A stretch of 64,000 bases of DNA from Oscillospiraceae bacterium (GTDB lineage: Bacteria > Bacillota > Clostridia > Oscillospirales > Ruminococcaceae). Of the stretch, positions 42,235-53,650 are shown piece after piece. Positions within the stretch are counted from its first letter, which is position 1. Each line of letters opens with the position of its first letter. The notes beneath the pieces were generated by a model. The model saw only the letters and a program-made list of their open reading frames with translations. It did not search any database and was not told the DNA's origin. The stretch lies in NCBI GenBank assembly GCA_021769725.1, contig JAETSI010000012.1, positions 1-64,000 on the forward strand. The letters are read 5' to 3'. The position numbers and the translations under genes are program-made.

Positions 42235-43446
42235 ATGAAAAAAGCTTTATCTTTGATTTCCGCATTCGCACTGTCCGCTGCCTCCGTTACGATTTCCGCT
42301 GTTTCCGCACAGTCAGGCGAATCTGCGGATGGATTCAGCCTGCAATATAAAATTGTTGACGGAAACGCCTATATTACGGGAGCTACAGGCTCGGATCCTA
42401 TTGTTATGATCCCCTCTGAAATCGACGGAAAAAAAGTTGCCGGCATACGCAGCGGCGCATTCATGGGCATAGAGGAACTTACTGCCGTTGTGATTCCTGA
42501 CAGCGTGACCTCCGTTGGTGAAAAGGCATTTTCTGCCTGTCCGTCACTTACCACCGTAACTATAGGCGGAGGAGTTACGGACATAGGAAACATGGCGTTT
42601 TCTGCCTGTCCGTCATTGCAGTCGTTCTACGTAAACAGCAGCAACAAAACATATTCCGTCATAAACGGTTCTCTCTTTGAAAAAACGGAACTGGTAACTT
42701 ACGCCGGCGGCAAGGATGCTGAAATCCCTTTGGGAACTACATCCGTCCGCCGTGGAGCTTTCATGGGCAAGACTAATATTGTATCCGTTGACTTTCCCAG
42801 CAGCGGTCTTACTACTCTGGGCGATCATGCATTCTCGGGCTGCACATCCCTTAAAAGAGCGGTAATCCCAGTCACTGTCACTCACACAGGAACAGGATGC
42901 TTTGCAAGCTGTTACAGTCTGGAAGATGTTACTTTCAGCCTGAACTGTACTGCCATTGAGGACGATACATTTCGTGAATGCACCGCTCTTCGCAACATAA
43001 ACATACCGTCATCCGTTACGTCTGTCGGGGATTCAGCTTTTCTCGGATGCAGCTGCCTTTCCGGAATGTACATTCCTCCAACAATAAAAGAGATCGGAAA
43101 CAACGCCATAGGAAGAACCTACAATGTCCGCAGTGAAGCAGTAGAAACCGCAAACGGCTTTACCGTTCATGCGGAAAAGGGATCAGCCGGAGCAAAGTAT
43201 GCAGAATCCATGAACATCCCTGTCGCTCCCTTTCTGATAGGAGATGTCAACGGAAACGGTACTATAGAGGGCAGCGATGCAACAATTGCTCTCAATATGT
43301 ACACCATGATGTCCGGCAATACAGCAAAGGGGTTCACCGCTTATCAGACTGCCGCTGCCGACTGGAACGGTGACGATATGATAACCGGTTCTGATGCTAC
43401 CATGATACTTCAGGAGTATACAAGGCTTTCATCAAAGAATGAGTAG
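42235..43446 (+). CDS. Secreted BspA-type leucine-rich repeat protein with dockerin
   Basis: This 403-residue protein has a signal peptide (cleavage near SAVSA, residue about 24). A BspA-like LRR region (about 40-310) follows, with repeats such as LTAVVIPDSVTSVGEKAFSACPSL. The C-terminal dockerin repeats are GDVNGNGTIEGSDATIALN and ADWNGDDMITGSDATMILQ (about 335-400). Its dockerin matches the SDAT type seen at 26726 and 27277. It starts one base after the amidohydrolase stop, so it appears to be the last gene of the fabD-aro operon. Likely an extracellular binding or structural part. Confidence 0.85.
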   Translation: MKKALSLISAFALSAASVTISAVSAQSGESADGFSLQYKIVDGNAYITGATGSDPIVMIPSEIDGKKVAGIRSGAFMGIEELTAVVIPDSVTSVGEKAFSACPSLTTVTIGGGVTDIGNMAFSACPSLQSFYVNSSNKTYSVINGSLFEKTELVTYAGGKDAEIPLGTTSVRRGAFMGKTNIVSVDFPSSGLTTLGDHAFSGCTSLKRAVIPVTVTHTGTGCFASCYSLEDVTFSLNCTAIEDDTFRECTALRNINIPSSVTSVGDSAFLGCSCLSGMYIPPTIKEIGNNAIGRTYNVRSEAVETANGFTVHAEKGSAGAKYAESMNIPVAPFLIGDVNGNGTIEGSDATIALNMYTMMSGNTAKGFTAYQTAAADWNGDDMITGSDATMILQEYTRLSSKNE

Positions 43447-43511
43447 CGGAATTCTACAAAAGCCGACTAAAATCAACAGATAAATTCTATACATACCGCT
43501 TAAGACAAAGC

Positions 43512-43540
43512 TTGACACACGACGGAAAAAATGGTATGAT
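43512..43540 (+). promoter_or_regulatory. guaB promoter
   Basis: TTGACA (43512-43517), 17 bases, TATGAT (43535-43540). The leader is about 35 bases, too short for a purine or guanine riboswitch. Confidence 0.8.
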
Positions 43541-43552
43541 TAAAGATAATAA

Positions 43553-45052
<1,500 letters not shown>

Positions 45053-45077
45053 GATTATACTGAAAAAGGAGAATATT

Positions 45078-46310
<1,233 letters not shown>

Positions 46311-46313
46311 ATA

Positions 46314-46982
46314 CTATCCCATTATATAATACTGACCGTCTATTTTATAGATGACAATACTCAGCATTTCGCCGTTCATACGGTTTTTCAGCGGAACGGA
46401 AGAAAGGTTAAGTTCTTCGGAACTGATATATGCGTCAATGTTCACTGCCGTCCGCTCCTCTATCTGAGATTCAGGGGCAAAAGCAGCCACGATCTCGTCA
46501 TACATATCAAAATCAGCGTCTGCCATGCTGTCCTGAATAAGATAAGTGAATACAAAATCGCCGCCAATAAACTGAACATATGAATCATAGAGCTTCTGGG
46601 CGTAATCGTTAATATCCGTTATCGTTTCCTTTCCCAGAAGAAGATCAAAATAACCGCCGTAAACGCACGATTCCAACGTTGCGGCATCTTTCTGACCTGC
46701 TGCGTTAAAATAGCGGCAGAGTAGCTTTCCCTGGTCGCTGTTGAGCTGGCTGGAAATATATTCAAGCTGAATTGGCGTTCCGCTTTCCTCCTGCGTCATA
46801 AGGATCGTTGAAGCGTTCTCGGGCATATCGTCCGGGGAATAATTTTCGTCATATCCGACAAGATTTCCGTCGTTTTTCGATGAGCTTTCCGAGCTGGTGC
46901 CATTTCCGCAGGCTGTAAAAGTGTATGTCATTATTATCGACGAAGCCAAAGCCAAAAGTTTTTTCATTTTATTTTTTTTCAT
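46314..46982 (-). CDS. Putative lipoprotein
   Basis: This 222-residue protein uses ATG 46982 (MKKNKMKKLLALAS), with GAGGAGGCGGTAATT before it; a longer frame is not supported. Lipobox TFTAC gives Cys25. The domain that follows (about 30-222) is mixed alpha/beta and ends KIDGQYYIMG. The upstream lipoprotein ends in a similar way, so the two may be distant paralogues. Gap to it is 13 bases. Role unknown. Confidence 0.68.
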   Translation of the reverse strand: MKKNKMKKLLALASSIIMTYTFTACGNGTSSESSSKNDGNLVGYDENYSPDDMPENASTILMTQEESGTPIQLEYISSQLNSDQGKLLCRYFNAAGQKDAATLESCVYGGYFDLLLGKETITDINDYAQKLYDSYVQFIGGDFVFTYLIQDSMADADFDMYDEIVAAFAPESQIEERTAVNIDAYISSEELNLSSVPLKNRMNGEMLSIVIYKIDGQYYIMG

Positions 46983-46995
46983 AATTACCGCCTCC

Positions 46996-47709
46996 TCAGC
47001 CAAAAGTATAATATTTATCGCCTTTTTCAGCGAAAAGGATGTAAAATCCGCTGACAAGGAGCGATTCAGTACCCTCGGCATCCTTTGCCATAACGCTGAA
47101 AGTCATGTAACGGAGAGAATCGCAGTCGTTCTTTACCGATTCCTTGTAGTTCTGTCCGAAAAATCCGTCAAGATTATCCAGAAATTCATCAGCCCCGGTC
47201 TCCTCTGACTCTACTTCTACAGGTTTTTCCACCTTAATTCTGGTTATCTCAAAGTCACCGCCCATATTTGTCTTAAGATTATCGCACTGTGTCTGAAACG
47301 ATTTATCAAGTCCGTACTGATAATTTTCCTGCAAATACTTCTCCATGGTCTCGATATAGCTTGGAAATATGCATTCCTTGTATGATTCATAATCCCCTGT
47401 TTCAAAGCTTGTAAAATACTTTTCCAATGTAGATACAAGCTCTGTGGGGTATTCTGAATCCTCGTAATAGAGCTTTACCCCGTTTTCGCTTATCCGGTAC
47501 GAACCGAGATCGTACTCCTCAGAGTCCTTGTCCGGCGTGATAAGTTCTCCGATTTCGGAAGTTTCCTCCTTTTCCAATGTCGAACTGCTGTTGGCATTCT
47601 CTTTCTTGTCCGTCGAAGAACTGTCGTTTTTTTCCTTTCCGCACCCTGCAAAGCAGCCAAGGCAGAGCACTGCCGATAAAAGGACTGATAAAATTTTATT
47701 TTTTCTCAT
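46996..47709 (-). CDS. Putative lipoprotein
   Basis: This 237-residue protein starts at ATG 47709 (MRKNKILSVL) after AGGAGGAAATTTA. Lipobox CFAGC gives Cys23, then a Ser/Lys/Asp/Glu linker and a domain with YPTELVSTLEKYFTSFETGD. The C-terminus ends KGDKYYTFG, like its neighbour. It is the first of two adjacent lipoprotein genes on one transcript. No known family is recognised. Confidence 0.68.
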   Translation of the reverse strand: MRKNKILSVLLSAVLCLGCFAGCGKEKNDSSSTDKKENANSSSTLEKEETSEIGELITPDKDSEEYDLGSYRISENGVKLYYEDSEYPTELVSTLEKYFTSFETGDYESYKECIFPSYIETMEKYLQENYQYGLDKSFQTQCDNLKTNMGGDFEITRIKVEKPVEVESEETGADEFLDNLDGFFGQNYKESVKNDCDSLRYMTFSVMAKDAEGTESLLVSGFYILFAEKGDKYYTFG

Positions 47710-47817
47710 TAAATTTCCTCCTGATTTATTCGTTGTCATAATTTATATTGTACAACAAATTTATAATAAATGCAAGAAGAAAATAAAGAAATCAGAAAAA
47801 AATCGGCTGTCAATAAT

Positions 47818-47862
47818 TTCGGGATTCCGGAGAGAATAAATTTCCCTTCGGAATCCCGTTAT
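47818..47862 (-). terminator. Terminator after typA
   Basis: The stem CGGGATTCC/GGAATCCCG (47820-47828 with 47850-47858) has an extended imperfect inner stem. The A-rich sequence left of it gives a U-rich tail on the minus strand. Confidence 0.7.
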
Positions 47863-47869
47863 AAACTCA

Positions 47870-49696
47870 TTATTTCTTTGCGTTTCCTCTTATCTTAGCC
47901 CTCTGTGTATTGCTGAGAATTCTCTTTCTGATTCTCAGCGACTCCGGAGTTACTTCCAGAAGTTCGTCATCAGCTAAAAACTCAAGACAGTCCTCCAGGC
48001 TGAGCACTCTCGGAGGCACAAGACGAAGGGCATCGTCGCTTCCGCTTGCACGTGTATTTGTAAGATGCTTTCTCTTGCAGACATTTACAACCAGATCATC
48101 TGTCTTTGGCGACGCACCAACGATCATTCCCTCATATACCGGAGTTCCGGCAGGAATAAACAGCTGTCCTCTCTCCTGAGCGTTGTAAAGTCCGTAAGTA
48201 ACAGCTTCGCCTGTTTCGTGGGAAATAAGCGATCCCGTGCTTCTGCGGTCGATATCTCCCTTGTACGGCTCATAGCCTTCAAAAACGTGGCTCATGATTC
48301 CCTCGCCCTTTGTATCGGTAAGGAACTCGCTCTTATATCCGAAAAGTCCACGTGCAGGCACAAGGAACTCAATACGCATACGGCTTCCCTGGGGATGCAT
48401 GGAAACAAGATCTCCCTTACGTGTACCCATTTTCTCCATAACGGAACCGACGCAGTCCTCCGGCACGTCGATAACAAGGCGCTCGATAGGTTCAAGTTTC
48501 TTTCCGTTCTCATCCGTCCTGAACAGTACCCTCGGGGTGGAAACAGAAAGCTCATAGCCCTCACGGCGCATATTTTCAATAAGTATCGACAGATGCATTT
48601 CTCCACGTCCGGAAACACGGAATGAATCTGTGCTGTCCGTCTCTTCAACACGAAGTGAAACATCCTTTAAAAGTTCACGGAAAAGTCTTTCACGGAGCTG
48701 CCGTGAAGTCACAAATTTTCCCTCACGTCCGGCAAAAGGGCTGTCGTTTACGGAGAATGTCATTTCAACGGTAGGTTCGCTTATCTTCACGAACGGCAGC
48801 GGCTCGGGAGCTTCAACGGCACATATGGTATCGCCGATAGTTATGCCGTCAATACCTGAAATCCACACTATATCACCCATTACAGCCTCCTGAACCGGAA
48901 CACGGTTAAGTCCCTGTATCTGGAGCAGTGAAACGATTTTGGAGTTGTAATTCTTCTTTGATTCCGTATAATCGCAGACGGTTATCTGCTGATTTACCTT
49001 TATCTTTCCACGTACAATACGTCCCACGCCGATACGTCCGACATATTCGTTGTAGTCAATAGAGGAGATGAGCATCTGCAAAGGCTCGTCCTCCTCACCC
49101 TTTGGAGGTTCTATGTAATCAATGATAGTATCGAAGAGGGGCTTGAGGTCCGTTCCTGCCTCGTACTGGCTGAGGGACGCTGTTCCGCTTCTTCCGGAAC
49201 AGAAAAGAATAGGCGATTCAAGCTGCTCATCACTTGCGTCAAGGTCGAGAAGAAGCTCAAGAACCTCGTCACCGATCTCGTCAAGACGTGCGTCCGGACG
49301 ATCGATCTTGTTTACGACAACAATAACCTTGTGCCCCATTTCAAGAGCCTTTGAAAGAACGAAACGTGTCTGCGGCATAGGGCCTTCAGCGGCGTCAACA
49401 AGCAGCAGAACGCCGTCTACCATTTCCAGCACACGTTCTACTTCGCCGCCGAAATCGGCGTGTCCGGGGGTGTCGATGATATTTATTTTGATGCCGTTGT
49501 AGCAAACGGACGTATTCTTCGCAAGGATAGTAATTCCTCTTTCACGCTCTATGTCGTTTGAATCCATTACACGCTCGGCTACCTCCTGATTTTCACGGAA
49601 AACGCCGCCCTGTTTGAGCATTTCGTCAACCAGCGTGGTCTTGCCGTGGTCAACGTGAGCGATAATGGCAATGTTTCTTAAATCTTCTCTGATCAT
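47870..49696 (-). CDS. typA: Translational GTPase TypA/BipA
   Basis: This 608-residue ribosome-associated GTPase works in 50S assembly and stress growth. I start it at ATG 49696 (MIREDLRNIAI), preceded by GGAGGAATAAAA; the longer frame adds 29 residues without a site. GTPase motifs are AHVDHGKT (13-20), RERGITILAKNT, DTPGHADFGGEVER and NKIDRPDAR. The C-terminal BipA-specific region follows the EF-G-like domains. The length agrees with the family. Confidence 0.95.
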   Translation of the reverse strand: MIREDLRNIAIIAHVDHGKTTLVDEMLKQGGVFRENQEVAERVMDSNDIERERGITILAKNTSVCYNGIKINIIDTPGHADFGGEVERVLEMVDGVLLLVDAAEGPMPQTRFVLSKALEMGHKVIVVVNKIDRPDARLDEIGDEVLELLLDLDASDEQLESPILFCSGRSGTASLSQYEAGTDLKPLFDTIIDYIEPPKGEEDEPLQMLISSIDYNEYVGRIGVGRIVRGKIKVNQQITVCDYTESKKNYNSKIVSLLQIQGLNRVPVQEAVMGDIVWISGIDGITIGDTICAVEAPEPLPFVKISEPTVEMTFSVNDSPFAGREGKFVTSRQLRERLFRELLKDVSLRVEETDSTDSFRVSGRGEMHLSILIENMRREGYELSVSTPRVLFRTDENGKKLEPIERLVIDVPEDCVGSVMEKMGTRKGDLVSMHPQGSRMRIEFLVPARGLFGYKSEFLTDTKGEGIMSHVFEGYEPYKGDIDRRSTGSLISHETGEAVTYGLYNAQERGQLFIPAGTPVYEGMIVGASPKTDDLVVNVCKRKHLTNTRASGSDDALRLVPPRVLSLEDCLEFLADDELLEVTPESLRIRKRILSNTQRAKIRGNAKK

Positions 49697-49863
49697 TTTT
49701 ATTCCTCCTGTTTCGGGGAAAGTGCCCCTGTTAGTATCAGCCTTTGAAATAATTCTGTTATAAAAAGCTATTTTTCTGCACAATAAAACAGAATTTTAAT
49801 GCAACTCCTCTTTTTTTCCGGGCATAAAAAAGTCCTTGCCAGAAACTGCAAGGCTGAATAATC

Positions 49864-49892
49864 AAAAAAACCGCTTATCTGATGAAGCGGGA
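49864..49892 (-). terminator. Terminator after tRNA-Tyr
   Basis: The stem CCGCTT/AAGCGG (49871-49876 with 49885-49890) is followed on the minus strand by seven U. It ends the tRNA-Thr/tRNA-Tyr transcript. Confidence 0.8.
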
Positions 49893-49915
49893 ACAAAGGA
49901 TGTTTAGCGAAAATG

Positions 49916-50001
49916 TGGTGGGAGAGGATGGATTCGGACCATCGAAGCTGAAAAGCAACAGATTTACAGTCTGCCCCCTTTGGCCACTCGGGAACTCTCC
50001 C
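49916..50001 (-). tRNA. tRNA-Tyr (anticodon GTA)
   Basis: This 86-base cloverleaf has acceptor GGGAGAG/CTCTCCC, a long variable arm as expected for a class II tRNA, anticodon GTA in CTGTAAA, and an encoded 3' CCA. It lies 37 bases downstream of tRNA-Thr and is probably co-transcribed with it. Confidence 0.95.
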
Positions 50002-50038
50002 ATAACAAATTCAAAAGCTTTACCGCAAAGCGATAAAA

Positions 50039-50114
50039 TGGAGCTGGTGGACGGACTCGAACCCCCGACCTGCTGATTACAAATCAGCTGCTCTACCAAC
50101 TGAGCTACACCAGC
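50039..50114 (-). tRNA. tRNA-Thr (anticodon TGT)
   Basis: This 76-base cloverleaf has acceptor GCTGGTG/CACCAGC, a normal D arm TAGCTCAGTTGGTAGAGCA, anticodon TGT in the loop TTTGTAA, a GGGGGTTCGAGTCC T arm and an encoded CCA. Confidence 0.95.
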
Positions 50115-50130
50115 GCTTAGTACATTTTAT

Positions 50131-50159
50131 ATTATATCATACTTTTTTGAGTTTGTCAA
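50131..50159 (-). promoter_or_regulatory. Promoter of tRNA-Thr/tRNA-Tyr
   Basis: On the minus strand TTGACA (complement of 50154-50159), 17 bases, TATAAT (complement of 50131-50136), about 10 bases before the expected RNA start. Confidence 0.85.
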
Positions 50160-50188
50160 GCTTTTTTTGAAATTTTTTTCAATTTTTT

Positions 50189-50265
50189 TGGTCGAGGCGA
50201 CAGGACTTGAACCTGCGGCATCTTGCTCCCAAAGCAAGCACTCTACCAAACTGAGCTACGCCTCG
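50189..50265 (-). tRNA. tRNA-Pro (anticodon TGG)
   Basis: This 77-base cloverleaf has acceptor CGAGGCG/CGCCTCG, anticodon TGG in loop TTTGGGA, a GGTTCAAGTCC T arm and an encoded CCA. It has its own promoter upstream. Confidence 0.95.
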
Positions 50266-50305
50266 GACTCACCCTTTGCGACAGTCCTCATCGGACAGCT
50301 TTTAT

Positions 50306-50334
50306 ATTATAGCAGAACATTTCCGCATTGTCAA
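50306..50334 (-). promoter_or_regulatory. Promoter of tRNA-Pro
   Basis: On the minus strand TTGACA (complement of 50329-50334), 17 bases, TATAAT (complement of 50306-50311), giving a start about 35 bases before the mature tRNA. Confidence 0.85.
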
Positions 50335-50403
50335 GATATATTTTGTATTTTTGGATATATCCACAATTTTCAGCACAAATCGTAATAAAAATTCACAATA
50401 ACA

Positions 50404-50430
50404 TAAAAAGGGAGAGCTGTGCTCTCCCAA
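50404..50430 (-). terminator. Terminator after the small acidic membrane protein gene
   Basis: The stem GGGAGAGC/GCTCTCCC with loop TGT (50410-50428) is followed on the minus strand by CTTTTTATG. Confidence 0.8.
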
Positions 50431-50441
50431 AAGTATCAGAC

Positions 50442-50717
50442 TCAGTCTTCAATTTCCTCAGAAATTTCTTCAGCAGCTTCTTCTACAGTCTCAGCAACTT
50501 CCTCTGCTGCTTCTTCAACAGACTCAGCTGCCTCTTCAGCAGCTTCCTCAGCGCTGTCAGCAATATCGAGATCAATATCATCGTCACTAATTGTGAATTC
50601 ATCATCGTACTCGTCATCGTAATCTGTGTCATTGTTATTACCCTTGAGTGACTTAACTACAGCATATCCGGCAACAGCAGCTCCGGCAGCCAACACTGTA
50701 AATAATAATTTATTCAT
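50442..50717 (-). CDS. Small membrane-anchored acidic protein with Glu-Ala repeats
   Basis: This 91-residue protein has one N-terminal hydrophobic segment (about residues 4-23, Ala/Gly-rich). An Asp-rich stretch follows, then an acidic helix with heptad-like EEAAEE/VEEAAEE repeats (about 55-91), likely a coiled coil. No enzyme motif is seen. It has its own promoter, a structured leader of about 130 bases and a terminator, so expression seems tightly managed. Function unknown; reminiscent of small YtxH-like envelope stress proteins. Confidence 0.7.
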   Translation of the reverse strand: MNKLLFTVLAAGAAVAGYAVVKSLKGNNNDTDYDDEYDDEFTISDDDIDLDIADSAEEAAEEAAESVEEAAEEVAETVEEAAEEISEEIED

Positions 50718-50850
50718 TTAATTTTCCTCTTTTCTCCGCAAGAAATAATTTTTTACCGAACCCCTTGCGACCGGATCACGATAAATTGCAGACTGCCGTG
50801 TCTGATACGGCGTCGCTTGAAAAAAGTTTCCCGAGCATAAATAATGCTCA
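50718..50850 (-). ncRNA. Candidate structured 5' leader with alternative stems
   Basis: In the leader of the small acidic protein gene, on the minus strand: GAGCAT/ATGCTC hairpin near the RNA start (50833-50849), GCCGT/ACGGC hairpin (50795-50811), and a longer-range pair GCGAC (50812-50816) with GTCGC (50767-50771). The last arm overlaps CGCAAG (50764-50769), which can instead pair with CTTGCG (50737-50742) just before the ribosome site. The two pairings exclude each other, a switch-like layout. No known class recognised. Confidence 0.4.
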
Positions 50851-50856
50851 ATGTAT

Positions 50857-50885
50857 ATTATATCATACTCTTTTTGAAATTTCAA
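50857..50885 (-). promoter_or_regulatory. Promoter of the small acidic protein gene
   Basis: On the minus strand TTGAAA (complement of 50880-50885), 17 bases, TATAAT (complement of 50857-50862). It lies between rsmE and the leader. Confidence 0.7.
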
Positions 50886-50889
50886 CCTT

Positions 50890-51612
50890 TTACATATTAT
50901 TTGTTAAAAACATCAAAATTGAGAGGGCAGTTATTGGTGCAGTTTCACAACGAAGTATCCTTTTTCCGAGCCAGACGCACTCAATTCCGGCACTTACTGC
51001 CTCTCTGACCTCTTCAGCATCGAAGCCGCCCTCGCTTCCGACAATAAGTCCGACAGTTTTTATTCCGGTAAGTTCCATGTCCTTGAACGGTTTTCCTCCC
51101 TCCGACTCATACAGCATGATCGTCTTGTCAAGGCGTCTCATCATTTCAAGGGAGCTTTTGTATGAAACAACAGGCGTTACCTCCGGCACTTTTCCCCTGC
51201 CGGACTGCTTTGCAGCCTCCTCTGAGATTTTCCGCAGTCTTTTCAGCTTTTTTTCAAAGTCACGGCTGTCCGGACGTGATATACAGCGTCTGGTGAGCAC
51301 GGGAACTACTCTTGATACCCCAAGCTCCACGCTTTTCTGGATAATAAATTCCAGTTTGTCCATTTTGGGAACAGCCTGAAAAAGCGTGACTTCAATATCC
51401 GGTTCAGCCAGACAGGGATGCTTTTCATCAAGTTCAAGGTAAACGGCATCTCCGGTAATGCTGCTGATAGTACAATCGTAATCAATGCCGTCAGAGCACA
51501 GCGTAAGCTTCTCGCCGGGCTTCATTCGCAGTGAAAATCCCACATGATGTGCGTTATCTCCGGTCAGACAAAGATTATCTTCATTTATTTCATCTGTGAA
51601 AAACCTTGGCAT
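50890..51612 (-). CDS. rsmE: 16S rRNA m3U1498 methyltransferase
   Basis: This 240-residue SPOUT methyltransferase modifies 16S rRNA. The N-terminal PUA-like part (about 1-70) precedes the knotted domain. The family motifs LIVGSEGGFDAEEV (about residues 193-206) and LGKRILRCETAPITALS near the C-terminus form the SAM knot. Length is normal. It is a single gene on the minus strand, diverging from potA. Confidence 0.93.
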   Translation of the reverse strand: MPRFFTDEINEDNLCLTGDNAHHVGFSLRMKPGEKLTLCSDGIDYDCTISSITGDAVYLELDEKHPCLAEPDIEVTLFQAVPKMDKLEFIIQKSVELGVSRVVPVLTRRCISRPDSRDFEKKLKRLRKISEEAAKQSGRGKVPEVTPVVSYKSSLEMMRRLDKTIMLYESEGGKPFKDMELTGIKTVGLIVGSEGGFDAEEVREAVSAGIECVWLGKRILRCETAPITALSILMFLTNNM

Positions 51613-51702
51613 ATATCCTCCTTAATATTTTTTCATAATTATACCACACCTCGGCATAAAAATCAATCGTTCAGAAAAATTTCATAACTTTGTCGATATA
51701 TA

Positions 51703-51731
51703 TTGCATTCTGCGATATTTTGTGATATAAT
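51703..51731 (+). promoter_or_regulatory. potABCD promoter
   Basis: TTGCAT (51703-51708), 17 bases, TATAAT (51726-51731), about 50 bases before potA. Confidence 0.7.
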
Positions 51732-51782
51732 AAATCGTCATGCTTTTGAAGTATGATAATCCAAAGTAAAGGATTTGATATA

Positions 51783-52835
51783 ATGGAAAATATTATAAGC
51801 CTGAAAAATATAATTGTTGAATTTGAGGACGGCGACAGGATCCTCAAAAATATAAGCCTCGACATAAAGGACAAGGAATTCGTTACCTTTCTCGGCCCGT
51901 CGGGATGCGGAAAGACGACTACTCTCCGTATAATCGCCGGATTCCTTGAGCCAACTTCCGGAGACGTTTTATTCGACGGTCATCGCATCAATGGAGTTCC
52001 TCCCCACAAAAGAAACGTGAACACCGTTTTCCAGCGCTATGCTCTTTTCCCTCATCTGAACGTTTACGAGAATATCGCTTTCGGACTTCGTGTGAAGAAC
52101 GTTCCCGAAAAGGAGATACTCAGCCGTGTAGGCGAAATGCTGGAGCTTGTCAATCTCAAAGGATTTGAAAAGCGGTCAATACACAGGCTTTCCGGCGGTC
52201 AGCAGCAGCGCGTCGCCATTGCACGTGCTCTGGTAAACCGTCCGAAGGTACTTCTTCTGGACGAGCCTTTGGGCGCTCTCGACCTCAAGCTCCGCAAGGA
52301 AATGCAGATAGAACTCCGCCGCATTCAGCAGGAACTGGAACTTACCTTTGTCTACGTCACCCATGACCAGGAGGAAGCGCTCACCATGAGCGACAGCATT
52401 GTTGTAATGAACAGCGGCAGTATTCAGCAGATCGGAACTCCTACAGATATCTACAATGAACCGATAAACGCCTTTGTTGCAGACTTTATAGGTGAAAGCA
52501 ACATTATAAACGGTTCTATGCCGGAAGACTGCGTCGTTGAATTTGCCGGACGCTGCTTTGAATGCGTTGACAAGGGCTTCACCCCAGGCAAAACTGTAGA
52601 CGTAGTCATCCGTCCCGAGGACGTAAAGGTCATTCCGGCTGAAAAGGCAAAGCTGACCGGCATCGTGGAATCAGTTGTTTTCAAAGGCGTTCACTATGAA
52701 ATGATCGTTGACGGCGTGGATCACAAATGGATAATCCACTCCACCAAAGCTGAACCTGCCGGATCAATGATCGGTATGGCTTTTGACCCTTACGACATCC
52801 ACATAATGAATAAAACATCGGAGGTGGAGGAATGA
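51783..52835 (+). CDS. potA: Spermidine/putrescine ABC transporter ATP-binding protein
   Basis: This 350-residue ATPase powers polyamine import. I start at ATG 51783 ([11 protein letters not shown]) after AAAGGATTTGATATA. Walker A is [12 protein letters not shown] (about 38-49), Q-loop [13 protein letters not shown], signature [16 protein letters not shown] and Walker [13 protein letters not shown]. The C-terminal TOBE domain (about 270-345) is present. It overlaps potB by four bases. Confidence 0.94.
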   Translation: MENIISLKNIIVEFEDGDRILKNISLDIKDKEFVTFLGPSGCGKTTTLRIIAGFLEPTSGDVLFDGHRINGVPPHKRNVNTVFQRYALFPHLNVYENIAFGLRVKNVPEKEILSRVGEMLELVNLKGFEKRSIHRLSGGQQQRVAIARALVNRPKVLLLDEPLGALDLKLRKEMQIELRRIQQELELTFVYVTHDQEEALTMSDSIVVMNSGSIQQIGTPTDIYNEPINAFVADFIGESNIINGSMPEDCVVEFAGRCFECVDKGFTPGKTVDVVIRPEDVKVIPAEKAKLTGIVESVVFKGVHYEMIVDGVDHKWIIHSTKAEPAGSMIGMAFDPYDIHIMNKTSEVEE

Positions 52836-53638
52836 AGCTCAAATATTTTTCAGCGCCGTATCTGGTGTGGATGATCGTCTTTATTCTCGTTCCCCTGCTG
52901 ATGATCGCATACTTTGCTTTCACCACTGACGGCGGAGATTTTACTATCCGTAATGTTTCAGACGTAGGGCAGTACGCAAATATCTTTGTGCGTTCGATCT
53001 GGCTGTCGCTTATCGCAACGGCGATCTGCCTTGTCATCGCCTATCCCGTGGCATTTATCCTGTCAAGAATGGACAAGCACAAGCAGGGAACTATGCTTAT
53101 GATCGTTATGCTTCCCATGTGGATGAACTTCCTGCTCCGCACCTACGCCTGGATGACGCTTCTTGGCAACAACGGCATAATCAATAATATGCTCGGCGCT
53201 GTAGGACTCGGCCCCGTAAGAATGATAAACACATCCGGGGCTGTGGTGCTCGGCATGGTATACAACTATCTGCCGTTCATGATCCTGCCGCTGTACTCCG
53301 TCATGGTGAAGATAGACAAATCGCTGCTGGAAGCCGCTTCCGACCTGGGATGCAGTTCAGCTTCCACCCTGTTCCGTGTTGTTGTTCCTCTGACTATGCC
53401 TGGCATAACATCCGGTATAACTATGGTATTTGTTCCGGCTATCTCCACATTCATTATTTCACGAATGCTCGGCGGCGGATCAAATCTGCTCATAGGCGAC
53501 CTTATCGAGATGCAGTTCCTCGGAAACGCCTATAATCCGCATCTGGGAGCAGCTATATCCCTTGTTCTCATGGTGATAATCCTCGTTATCATGACCGTTA
53601 TGAATCAGTTCGATCCCGACGATCAGGTACTTATATAA
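52832..53638 (+). CDS. potB: Spermidine/putrescine ABC transporter permease PotB
   Basis: This 268-residue permease has six membrane segments. The EAA loop is visible in [28 protein letters not shown] (about residues 170-197), where it meets PotA. Start overlaps the potA stop (ATGA). Spacing to potC is 12 bases. Confidence 0.93.
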   Translation: MKLKYFSAPYLVWMIVFILVPLLMIAYFAFTTDGGDFTIRNVSDVGQYANIFVRSIWLSLIATAICLVIAYPVAFILSRMDKHKQGTMLMIVMLPMWMNFLLRTYAWMTLLGNNGIINNMLGAVGLGPVRMINTSGAVVLGMVYNYLPFMILPLYSVMVKIDKSLLEAASDLGCSSASTLFRVVVPLTMPGITSGITMVFVPAISTFIISRMLGGGSNLLIGDLIEMQFLGNAYNPHLGAAISLVLMVIILVIMTVMNQFDPDDQVLI

Positions 53639-53650
53639 GGAGGTGCGACG

